Assembly (NCBI GenBank): GCA_019242135.1
Contig: JAFAWC010000057.1
Location: 1-8,215, forward strand
From: Mycobacteriaceae bacterium
GTDB taxonomy: Bacteria; Actinomycetota; Actinomycetes; Mycobacteriales; Mycobacteriaceae
Length of the DNA stretch: 8,215 nucleotides
Direction of reading: 5' to 3'
Each line of letters opens with the position of its first letter. Within the stretch, counting starts at the first letter, position 1. The notes under the pieces were generated by a model, which searched no databases, had not been told where the DNA came from, and was given only the letters and a program-made list of their open reading frames with translations. Shown in pieces: positions 1 to 5,364 of the stretch. Both the position numbers and the translations under genes were made by a program.

Positions 1-435
1 GGCGCCGATCTTGTCCATCTTGTTGACGAAACAGATGCGCGGAACGTCGTACTTGTCGGCTTGGCGCCACACCTGCTCGGATTGCGGCTCGACACCCTCC
101 TTACCGTCGAACACCGCAACGGCACCGTCGAGCACCCGCAGGTTGCGCTCCACCTCGACGGTGAAATCAACATGGCCAGGCGTGTCAATAATGTTGAGCT
201 GATTGTCTTTCCAGAACGTGGTGGTGGCAGCCGAGGTGATCGTGATCCCTCGCTCCTGCTCCTGCTCCATCCAGTCCATGGTGGCGGCGCCCTCGTGGAC
301 CTCGCCCATCTTGTAGTTGATGCCGGTGTAGTAGAGGATCCGCTCAGTCGTGGTGGTCTTACCGGCATCGATGTGCGCCATGATGCCGAAGTTTCGGACC
401 TTCCTCAGGTCAGTCAGCACGTCCTTCTGTGCCAC
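1..435 (-). CDS. fusA: Elongation factor G, N-terminal part (cut by window edge)
   Basis: Cytosolic translational GTPase that moves tRNA and mRNA through the ribosome after peptide-bond formation and, with RRF, recycles ribosomes. The first 145 codons are present; the gene runs off the left edge. Visible motifs of the G domain are the P-loop AHIDAGKT (residues 20-27), switch I RGITI with the Mg-binding Thr64, the G3 motif DTPGH (84-88) and the G4 motif NKMD (138-141). I start it at the GTG at 435-433, giving [10 protein letters not shown], which is the usual mycobacterial EF-G1 N-terminus; a purine-rich GGGAAG lies just upstream as ribosome site. It follows rpsG by 96 nt with no visible terminator, the normal str-operon order. 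Nothing is unusual in the part seen. Confidence 0.97.
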   Translation of the reverse strand, partial: MAQKDVLTDLRKVRNFGIMAHIDAGKTTTTERILYYTGINYKMGEVHEGAATMDWMEQEQERGITITSAATTTFWKDNQLNIIDTPGHVDFTVEVERNLRVLDGAVAVFDGKEGVEPQSEQVWRQADKYDVPRICFVNKMDKIGA

Positions 436-531
436 GGAAGTCTTCCCACTCTTTCGCTTGCTCGGTTGCTGTTGTCGTTACGCTCGGGTCCGCCTCGGCG
501 GCGACATCAGGTCGCGGCCGCTTCCGCGTCG

Positions 532-1002
532 TCACCAGCGGTAGTGCGCGAAGGCGCGGTTCGCCTCGGCCATCTTGTGGGTGTCCTCGCGTCGCTTCAC
601 CGATGCACCCAGCCCGTTGCTCGCGTCGAGAATCTCGTTGGCCAGCCGTTCGACCATCGTCTTTTCCCGCCGCTGCCGCGAGTACCCCACCAACCAGCGC
701 AGCGCCAGCGTGGTGGAGCGGTCCGGGCGCACCTCGACGGGCACCTGATAGGTCGCGCCACCCACCCGGCGGCTACGCACCTCCAGCGCGGGCTTGACGT
801 TGTCGAGAGCGCGCTTGAGAGTGACCACCGGATCAGTCCCGGTCTTGTCGCGAGCCTGTTCGAGCGCACCATAAACAATGCGTTCAGCGAGCGATTTCTT
901 CCCCTCTAGCAGAACCTTGTTCACCAGTTGGGTGACGAGCTGCGACCCGTAGACTGGGTCGTTGACCAGCGGACGCTTGGGCGCGGGCCCCTTGCGCGGC
1001 AT
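532..1002 (-). CDS. rpsG: 30S ribosomal protein S7
   Basis: Primary binding protein that nucleates assembly of the 3' domain of 16S rRNA (small-subunit head) and sits near the E site. The 156 residues equal the usual bacterial length. The protein starts [10 protein letters not shown], contains the conserved [16 protein letters not shown] block (about residues 78-93) and [17 protein letters not shown] (about 108-124), and ends AHYRW. The ATG overlaps the rpsL stop by one base (TGATG), so translation of S12 and S7 is probably coupled; a strong AGAAGGAG ribosome site also lies inside the end of rpsL. In other bacteria S7 can repress str-operon translation by binding its own mRNA, but I see no direct evidence for that here. 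Confidence 0.98.
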   Translation of the reverse strand: MPRKGPAPKRPLVNDPVYGSQLVTQLVNKVLLEGKKSLAERIVYGALEQARDKTGTDPVVTLKRALDNVKPALEVRSRRVGGATYQVPVEVRPDRSTTLALRWLVGYSRQRREKTMVERLANEILDASNGLGASVKRREDTHKMAEANRAFAHYRW

Positions 1003-1376
1003 CAGCTCTTCTCCTTCTTGGCCCCGTAACGGCTGCGGGCTTGCTTGCGGTTCTTCACGCCCTGGGTGTCAAGCGAGCCGCGGATGATCTTGTAGCGGAC
1101 GCCGGGCAGGTCCTTCACCCGGCCGCCGCGCACCAACACCATCGAGTGCTCCTGCAGGTTGTGGCCTTCGCCCGGGATGTAGGCGGTCACCTCGACCTGG
1201 CTGGTCAGCTTGACACGCGCGACCTTGCGAAGTGCCGAGTTCGGCTTCTTCGGCGTGGTGGTGTACACCCGGGTGCACACCCCGCGGCGCTGCGGGCTGC
1301 CCTTGAGTGCCGCGGTCTTCACCTTCGCGATCTTGTCGCGGCGCCCCTTGCGGACCAGCTGCTGGATGGTTGGCAT
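1002..1376 (-). CDS. rpsL: 30S ribosomal protein S12
   Basis: Small-subunit protein at the decoding centre that influences translational accuracy and is the target of classical streptomycin-resistance mutations. The 124-residue protein begins [13 protein letters not shown] and carries the conserved [17 protein letters not shown] block (residues 39-55) and [12 protein letters not shown] (85-96). Lys43 and Lys88, the positions where high-level streptomycin resistance normally arises in mycobacteria, are both lysine, so this allele is the sensitive type at those sites. The residue after Lys88, Asp89, matches the aspartate that is methylthiolated in E. coli S12. It is the first gene of the str operon, and a purine-rich GAGAAAG about 8 nt before the ATG serves as ribosome site. 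Confidence 0.98.
1011..1018 (-). promoter_or_regulatory. Shine-Dalgarno site of rpsG inside rpsL
   Basis: The minus strand reads AGAAGGAG 8 nt before the rpsG ATG. It lies within the last codons of rpsL (the lysine/glutamate-rich tail KKEKS), so one sequence serves both as S12 coding sequence and as the S7 ribosome site. This supports the start chosen for rpsG. Confidence 0.8.
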
Positions 1377-1409
1377 CTACCGGCTTTCTCTGTCGCTTCC
1401 CTACGTCGG

Positions 1410-1442
1410 TGTACTGCGTCTGTACTGCATTTACACTGCATG
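1410..1442. repeat. Three imperfect 11-bp tandem repeats in the rpsL leader
   Basis: On the plus strand the units are TGTACTGCGTC (1410-1420), TGTACTGCATT (1421-1431) and TACACTGCATG (1432-1442). ACTGC recurs at 1413, 1424 and 1435, exactly 11 bp apart, about one helical turn. The block begins 34 bp before the rpsL start codon, inside the inferred untranslated leader. It could be a binding site for a protein or a structural element of the mRNA. The function is unknown, and the block is short enough that chance cannot be excluded. Confidence 0.5.
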
Positions 1443-1480
1443 CTCAGTTGTCGTCCTGTGCTCGGCTCGGTCACCCCGCG

Positions 1481-1563
1481 GCCGGGCGTGTCGCATGCGT
1501 CCGCCGCGGTCTGCACCGTGACATCGTGGACATGCGAATTGGCCCGGCGTGCGGGCATGCGTC
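1481..1563. repeat. Imperfect direct repeat around GCATGC in the rpsL leader
   Basis: Copy one (1481-1501) and copy two (1542-1563) agree in 18 of 22 aligned columns, sharing GGCGTG then GCATGCGTC with a 1-nt gap. Each carries the perfect palindrome GCATGC (1493-1498, 1555-1560). A third GCATGC at 1438-1443 lies at the edge of the 11-bp repeats. All fall in the 261-bp non-coding stretch before rpsL. Repeated operators or RNA stem elements are possible, but no known motif is recognised. Confidence 0.5.
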
Positions 1564-1598
1564 ACCGCAGGCGCCTTATCGGCCGAGCACGAACCATC

Positions 1599-1628
1599 AC
1601 GATACCAGGGCCGATGCCATCCGAACAA
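1599..1628 (-). promoter_or_regulatory. Candidate str-operon (rpsL) promoter, extended -10 type
   Basis: The minus strand has TGGTATCGT (1607-1599), a full match to the extended -10 pattern TGnTAnnnT used by the housekeeping sigma factor of actinobacteria. An 18-nt spacer separates it from TTGTTC (1628-1623), a weak -35. It begins 10 nt after the TetR stop codon. The start point would be near 1592, giving a leader of about 215 nt before rpsL. This is inferred from the sequence only. Read-through from the TetR gene may also contribute to transcription. Confidence 0.5.
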
Positions 1629-1637
1629 AACCGCGAA

Positions 1638-2267
1638 CTACCGCTGTTGCATTCCCGCGGCCAGGCGCAACACCATGTCGGAGAACACCGCGTCAACGTC
1701 GATGTCGGCCATCACGCCGGTCATCTCCAGCAGCACGAACCCGTGCAGCGCGGCCCAGAACTCCAGGGCCGCATAAAACGCGTCCTCGCCGGCGAGCCCG
1801 TAGGACACCAGCACGGCGATCACCGGCTCGGCCGCGGCGCGCGCGACCGCCGTGTATTCCGGATCGTCGCCGCCGGCCAGTGGCATCCGGGTGAAGGCGG
1901 AGTATCGGCCCGGGTGGTGGTGGGCGTAGCTGCGATACGCACCCGCCATCACCAGCACCGCGTCGTCGCGCGTGCGGCCCTGCCCCACCGTGCCGAGCAT
2001 TTCGATGATGTCCACGATCACTCGCTTGCGCACGCTGCGACGCAGATCGTCGAGGCTGCTGACGTGGTTGTACAGCGACGGGCCCTTGGTTCCGAGCTGG
2101 GCCGCCAGCGCGTTGATGGTCAACGCGTCCCAGCCTTCGCGGTCGAGGAAGGTCAGCGCGGCGTTGACGATCACCTCACGGCTCAGCTTGGTCGACCGCC
2201 CGGGGGCGCGGGCCGCGCCCCTCGACCGCCGCGCCGGCTGCGACTGCGGCTCAGCTGCCACGGTCAA
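1638..2267 (-). CDS. TetR/AcrR-family transcriptional regulator (WHG C-terminal domain)
   Basis: One-component DNA-binding repressor or activator; effector and targets are unknown. Of 209 residues, 1-27 form a basic, probably disordered tail rich in Arg and Pro. The TetR helix-turn-helix follows, with LTINALAAQLGTKGPSLYNHV at about 49-69. The C-terminal ligand/dimer half carries FWAALHGFVLLEMTG (170-184), in which W171, H175 and G176 are the signature of the WHG-type domain. It occupies the place of Rv0681 of M. tuberculosis, directly upstream of rpsL. The start used is TTG at 2267; a GTG two codons later is equally possible, as neither has a strong ribosome site. It lies 30 nt after the DUF3558 gene on the same strand, so it may be transcribed with the lipoproteins and regulate them. 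Confidence 0.9.
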   Translation of the reverse strand: MTVAAEPQSQPARRSRGAARAPGRSTKLSREVIVNAALTFLDREGWDALTINALAAQLGTKGPSLYNHVSSLDDLRRSVRKRVIVDIIEMLGTVGQGRTRDDAVLVMAGAYRSYAHHHPGRYSAFTRMPLAGGDDPEYTAVARAAAEPVIAVLVSYGLAGEDAFYAALEFWAALHGFVLLEMTGVMADIDVDAVFSDMVLRLAAGMQQR

Positions 2268-2297
2268 GCACTTTAGCGGCTCGCCGGCAGACGGCGG

Positions 2298-2831
2298 TCA
2301 GTTGGCGCGGTCCTGCGTCAGCTGGGCGAGCTGGTGGACGACCGTGCACAACGGCGGCAGCGTGGCGATGTTCATGGATTGGATCGACCAGGTGATCACG
2401 TCTGGGCCCTTGCTGACGTAGACGCTGCAGGCGTTCGCGTCGGAGGCCTCAAAACCGTGGTTGCCGTTCAGGGAGAGCTCGGCCAGTTTTCGTCCGGCCG
2501 CGCGCTCGAGGGTTCTTTCGGTATCCACGTCGCTGCCGCGATACCACCACGTCGAGATTCCCATGCCGGCACCGAACATGCCGATCATCGAGTTCTCCTG
2601 CCAGAAGCAACCCGCGTCGTTGACGACGACCTTGGTGAACCGACCAGTCCCGGCGGCGGCGTTGATCTCGGCGTCGGAGACGAGGTTGCAGTCGCCGCTG
2701 TTGAAACCGGCGACGGCCGGCGCGGGTGGTGTCGGTTTGGGTTGCGCCGCAGCGCATGCCGTGACACCGCCGGTCGCCGACAGGACCGCGATCGCACCCG
2801 ACAACCATGCCCTGCCGGCGAGTCGCGCCAT
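2298..2831 (-). CDS. DUF3558-type lipoprotein, second of a pair
   Basis: A predicted exported lipoprotein of 177 residues and unknown function. An N-terminal signal (residues 1-25, MARLAGRAWL then a hydrophobic stretch) ends in the lipobox VTAC, with Cys26 as the lipidation site, followed by a Pro/Ala-rich linker (about 27-41). The mature domain has Cys48, Cys75, Cys135 and Cys162 (spacings 27, 60 and 27), probably two disulfides, with the family-like start CNLVSDAEI and GCFWQ. I assign DUF3558 from this pattern by eye. The ATG at 2831 overlaps the stop of the upstream lipoprotein gene by one base (TGATG), arguing for coupled translation; the same frame stays open further upstream, but that part only shadows the neighbour. 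The TetR gene follows after 30 nt. Confidence 0.85.
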   Translation of the reverse strand: MARLAGRAWLSGAIAVLSATGGVTACAAAQPKPTPPAPAVAGFNSGDCNLVSDAEINAAAGTGRFTKVVVNDAGCFWQENSMIGMFGAGMGISTWWYRGSDVDTERTLERAAGRKLAELSLNGNHGFEASDANACSVYVSKGPDVITWSIQSMNIATLPPLCTVVHQLAQLTQDRAN

Positions 2832-3373
2832 CACGCGTCCGACGCCAAAGTCTTCGCCAGCAGGGTTTGCGCGAGCCGGCACGGGTCGGTCGACGAGTCG
2901 CCGCGGATCTGCACCCACCAGCTCGCCACCCCGGGAATGGTGGCAGCGGTCGCCGAGCAGCCCGCGCCGGTCACTGACCGGCGAGCCAGAAACGCCTGGC
3001 GGTTCTCGATCTCGACGTCGATGACCTCGGCCCGGTTCGCCTGGGCGACTCGGCGTTCGCGGTCGAGGCTGCCGGTCTCGAACCACGAGTAGGTCACGTC
3101 GATGAACGTCGATGCCTGCATGAGCATGTACTGGCAGACCGCACCGCTGTACGGGCGGACGACATAATCGGCGCCGACAACCTGCTGGATTGTGCTGTCC
3201 AGCAACAGCCCGCACCGGTTGTCGGCGTACCCGTAGCCACGTTCGGAAACGCCACCCTGGTGGGTGGCGCGGTGGGCCGCGCCGCTGATCGTTCGCGAAC
3301 AGCCGGGCACCGTCATGACCGTCGAGACGATCATGACGATGACCGCCACGGCGCGTCTACTCACTGGGGACAC
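2831..3373 (-). CDS. DUF3558-type lipoprotein, first of a pair
   Basis: Predicted exported lipoprotein, 180 residues from the GTG at 3373 (a GTG at 3364 is also possible; no strong ribosome site marks either). The signal peptide is MSPVSRRA followed by the hydrophobic stretch VAVIVMIVSTVMTV, ending in the lipobox VPGC with Cys25 lipidated. The mature part has Cys54, Cys80, Cys139 and Cys165, with spacings 26, 59 and 26. This nearly copies the downstream lipoprotein (27, 60, 27), although overall identity looks low, so the two are probably ancient tandem duplicates acting on the outer face of the plasma membrane, possibly as a pair. The gene heads a possible operon with the second lipoprotein and the TetR regulator, and is divergent from the DUF3060 gene. 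The ligand or role is unknown. Confidence 0.85.
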   Translation of the reverse strand: MSPVSRRAVAVIVMIVSTVMTVPGCSRTISGAAHRATHQGGVSERGYGYADNRCGLLLDSTIQQVVGADYVVRPYSGAVCQYMLMQASTFIDVTYSWFETGSLDRERRVAQANRAEVIDVEIENRQAFLARRSVTGAGCSATAATIPGVASWWVQIRGDSSTDPCRLAQTLLAKTLASDA

Positions 3374-3449
3374 CGTACCGAGCGACGTTTGCCCTCGCGA
3401 CCTGGAACGCCGGTCGCCTCAACCACTACCGCGGTGGCTGTCAGCGCCG

Positions 3450-3481
3450 TACGCTTTGCTCGTCGGGATGTGGGAAAGGGG
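3450..3481 (+). promoter_or_regulatory. Candidate -10 box and ribosome site for the DUF3060 gene
   Basis: In the 113-bp divergent gap, TACGCT (3450-3455) fits the actinobacterial -10 pattern TAnnnT, without a convincing -35. A strong purine run GGGAAAGGGG (3472-3481) ends 5 nt before the ATG. The ribosome site is convincing; the -10 is only a candidate. No clear promoter for the opposite lipoprotein operon was found in the same gap. Confidence 0.4.
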
Positions 3482-3486
3482 CGACT

Positions 3487-3849
3487 ATGACCCGAACCGC
3501 TGCATGCCTCGCCGCCGTGGCGTGCCTGACCTTCCCGGTGGCCGCGGCACCGGTGGCCCACGCGCGGGGCGAAGGCGACACGCACATCTCGGGCACCGCC
3601 GAAGAGCTGTCGATCGACTGCAACAACGCGACGCTGTTCGTCAACGGAACCAGCAACGTGATCACCGCCTACGGCACCTGTTATGCGGTGACCATGCAAG
3701 GCTCGGGCAATGTCGTGATCGCCGACACGATCACCGACGACATCACCGTGTACGGGTGGAACCAGACGGTGACGTTCCACAACGGCGATCCCTACATCTT
3801 GGACCGCGGCCGCGAACTCGGGATGACGAACAACATCAACCGCGCCTGA
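3487..3849 (+). CDS. Small secreted DUF3060-type protein
   Basis: A 120-residue predicted exported protein of unknown function. A Sec signal peptide spans residues 1-26 (MTRTAACLAAVACLTFPVAA, then cleavage after AHA); there is no lipobox, so it should be released or wall-associated. The mature part is rich in Asn, Gly and Thr with short repeating strands such as VNGTSNVITAYGTC (52-65), MQGSGNVVIAD (70-80) and ITVYGWNQTVTFHNG (86-100), a pattern of small beta-solenoid proteins. Cys45 and Cys65 may form one disulfide. The pattern resembles DUF3060 proteins. Its position and strand relative to rpsL match Rv0679c/Rv0680c of M. tuberculosis (my recollection), of which only one counterpart is present. 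It is the only plus-strand gene here and ends 3 bp from the opposing echA5 stop. Confidence 0.85.
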   Translation: MTRTAACLAAVACLTFPVAAAPVAHARGEGDTHISGTAEELSIDCNNATLFVNGTSNVITAYGTCYAVTMQGSGNVVIADTITDDITVYGWNQTVTFHNGDPYILDRGRELGMTNNINRA

Positions 3850-3852
3850 CGC

Positions 3853-4617
3853 TCAGGACGACGCGCCGTGTCGGCCCGCGCCGGCCGCGAATCGCCCCGC
3901 CCCTTCAAGCGCCTCGGCGGTGACGCGCGCGATGCTGGCGAATTCGAAATCGATGGCATCCGCCTCCGACATTCCCCACTGGTTGAGCGTCGAGAGCCGG
4001 TCGGACCTCATGCACTGCTGCGGTAGCGCGGAGAGCTCGGCCGCGAGCTTCTCCGCGGCATGGCGTGCGTCCCCGTCCGCCACGACGCGGTTGGCCAGCC
4101 CGATCGCGTAGGCCTCGGCGGCCTTGACCGCGCGGCCGGTGAGGATCATGTCCATCGCCCGGCTCTGACCGATCAGCCGCGGCAGCCGTACCGTGCCGCC
4201 GTCGATCAGCGGAACACCCCACCGCCGGCAGAACACTCCGAAGACGGCACTCTCCTCGGCCACCCGCAGATCGCACCACAGCGCCAGTTCCAGCCCGCCG
4301 GCGACGGCATACCCACTCACCGCCGCGATCACGGGCTTGGACAACACCATTCGCGTCGGGCCCATCGGGCCCGGGCCGGTGCGGTGCACGACGTTCGACT
4401 CCGGCGTTCCGAACGCCTTGAGGTCGGCGCCGGCGCAGAATGTTCCGTTGTCGCCCCACAGCACTGCGACCAACGCGCTGTCGTCGGACTCGAACTCGTC
4501 GAAGGCGGCGACCAGCTGCGCGGCGGTCGGGCCGTTCACCGCGTTGCGCGCGCCGGGCCGGTCGATGATGACCGTCGTCACCGGACCCTGACGCTCGACG
4601 CGTACCTCGTCGCTCAT
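3853..4617 (-). CDS. echA5: Enoyl-CoA hydratase/isomerase (crotonase) family protein, EchA5-like
   Basis: Cytosolic acyl-CoA-processing enzyme of the crotonase fold; 254 residues, normal length. The oxyanion-hole segments are CAGADLKAF (61-69) and GYAVAGGLELAL (102-113), with Gly107 the equivalent of rat hydratase Gly141. Glu110 matches the first catalytic glutamate (rat Glu144). The position of the second (rat Glu164, in GQPEILLG) reads GVFCRRWG, so Cys130 stands there; ordinary syn-hydration is therefore doubtful, and an isomerase, hydrolase or other crotonase reaction is possible. The ATG overlaps the stop of the PaaX-type regulator by 4 nt (ATGA), so it is the last gene of the fadE8 operon. 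The symbol rests on synteny with M. tuberculosis. Confidence 0.9.
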   Translation of the reverse strand: MSDEVRVERQGPVTTVIIDRPGARNAVNGPTAAQLVAAFDEFESDDSALVAVLWGDNGTFCAGADLKAFGTPESNVVHRTGPGPMGPTRMVLSKPVIAAVSGYAVAGGLELALWCDLRVAEESAVFGVFCRRWGVPLIDGGTVRLPRLIGQSRAMDMILTGRAVKAAEAYAIGLANRVVADGDARHAAEKLAAELSALPQQCMRSDRLSTLNQWGMSEADAIDFEFASIARVTAEALEGAGRFAAGAGRHGASS

Positions 4618-5360
4618 GTTTTCGCCTCCATCAGTTCGGATTGCCGTGTAGCGTCACGCCGCGCCGCAAGCTCGTCGGCGAACTGCAAATAGCATTCCCG
4701 CAGTGCCTGCGCCGGCCATGCCGGGGGCAGCAGCTCTGCAGGCAACACCGGGTCGGTGAGCAGATGGCGCACCATGCCGGCCGCGGCGACGAACCGGCCC
4801 GGGGTGTCGGACGCGTTGGCCATGTCATCGAGCAGCCGCCGGGCCGCGCGTTGCCACTCGGGTAGGTCCCACAGCTGCTGAGCCAGCGCCGAGGAGTCCC
4901 CGTCGCGCGAGCGCAGCACCCGCACCCGCCGCGTGACATCGGTGGGCAGCGCGATCTCGAGGTTGTCGGGCCGCAGCCACACCCCCTCGCGAAGTTCACC
5001 GAAACGGTTCTGTCGCAGCGTCGTCCGCAGGATCGCGCGAGTTCGCGCCTCGACGCCCACGCTCGTGATGACCAGCGTTGTCCAGGTGCCGTCCCACGGC
5101 TTGATGTGGGGACGCATCGCCTCGTCTTGGCGTCGCTGCCGGGCCAGCAGCCGGTCGGACAGCCGGTACCCGTCGGCCGAGCGCACTAGGTCCCCGGTGC
5201 CGACCAACCGCGTCAGTGCGACCCGCACCGTCGACTCCTTGAGTCCGAAATCACCAGTGAGCCGGAGTAATTCGGCTGCGGTAGCCCAAGCCGGGTGCGC
5301 GCCCAGCAGCACGCTCAGCATAACCGAGCGCGCCGTCATCCGGCTCAGCGTCCGTGCCAT
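4614..5360 (-). CDS. PaaX-family transcriptional regulator (Rv0674-like)
   Basis: DNA-binding regulator related to PaaX, the phenylacetyl-CoA-responsive repressor of phenylacetate degradation in E. coli. Of 248 residues, about 10-66 form a winged helix with recognition region LKESTVRVALTRLVGTGDLVRSADGYRLS. A middle domain opens with WDGTW (89-93) and continues ARTRAILRTTLRQNRFGELREGVWLRP. The PaaX C-terminal domain follows (about 155-235) with LPPAWPAQALRECYLQFADEL. I start at ATG 5360: a longer open frame reaches 5459, but it would overlap echA4 by about 95 bp and encodes a low-complexity Arg/Ala/Thr extension. It begins 4 nt after the echA4 stop and overlaps echA5 by 4 nt, so it is embedded in the operon it probably regulates, with an acyl-CoA or aryl-CoA as likely effector (inference). 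Confidence 0.88.
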   Translation of the reverse strand: MARTLSRMTARSVMLSVLLGAHPAWATAAELLRLTGDFGLKESTVRVALTRLVGTGDLVRSADGYRLSDRLLARQRRQDEAMRPHIKPWDGTWTTLVITSVGVEARTRAILRTTLRQNRFGELREGVWLRPDNLEIALPTDVTRRVRVLRSRDGDSSALAQQLWDLPEWQRAARRLLDDMANASDTPGRFVAAAGMVRHLLTDPVLPAELLPPAWPAQALRECYLQFADELAARRDATRQSELMEAKT

Positions 5361-5364
5361 GTCG

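Noticed and set aside
436..531. Possible terminator or small gene between rpsG and fusA
   Set aside because: No stable hairpin followed by a T run and no plausible short reading frame were found; GGAAGTCTTCC near the fusA start has arms of only 5 bp.
61..909. A 282-codon plus-strand open frame opposite fusA and rpsG
   Set aside because: Shadow of two universally conserved genes; no ribosome site or domain.
1116..1250. Possible streptomycin-resistance mutation in rpsL
   Set aside because: Codons 43 and 88 both encode Lys, the sensitive state; no other resistance-type change was recognised.
1431..1628. A 65-codon minus-strand frame in the rpsL leader as a leader peptide
   Set aside because: Its TTG start coincides with the proposed -35, upstream of the inferred transcript start; no ribosome site or conserved feature is seen.
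1041..2276. A 411-codon plus-strand open frame across rpsL, the leader and the TetR gene
   Set aside because: Antisense to two secure genes and to a non-coding leader; composition is Arg/His/Ala-rich with no family features.
2298..3215. A 305-residue form of the second DUF3558 lipoprotein starting at 3215
   Set aside because: The extra N-terminal part is an out-of-frame reading of the upstream lipoprotein gene. The ATG at 2831 gives a clean signal peptide and lipobox and a TGATG junction.
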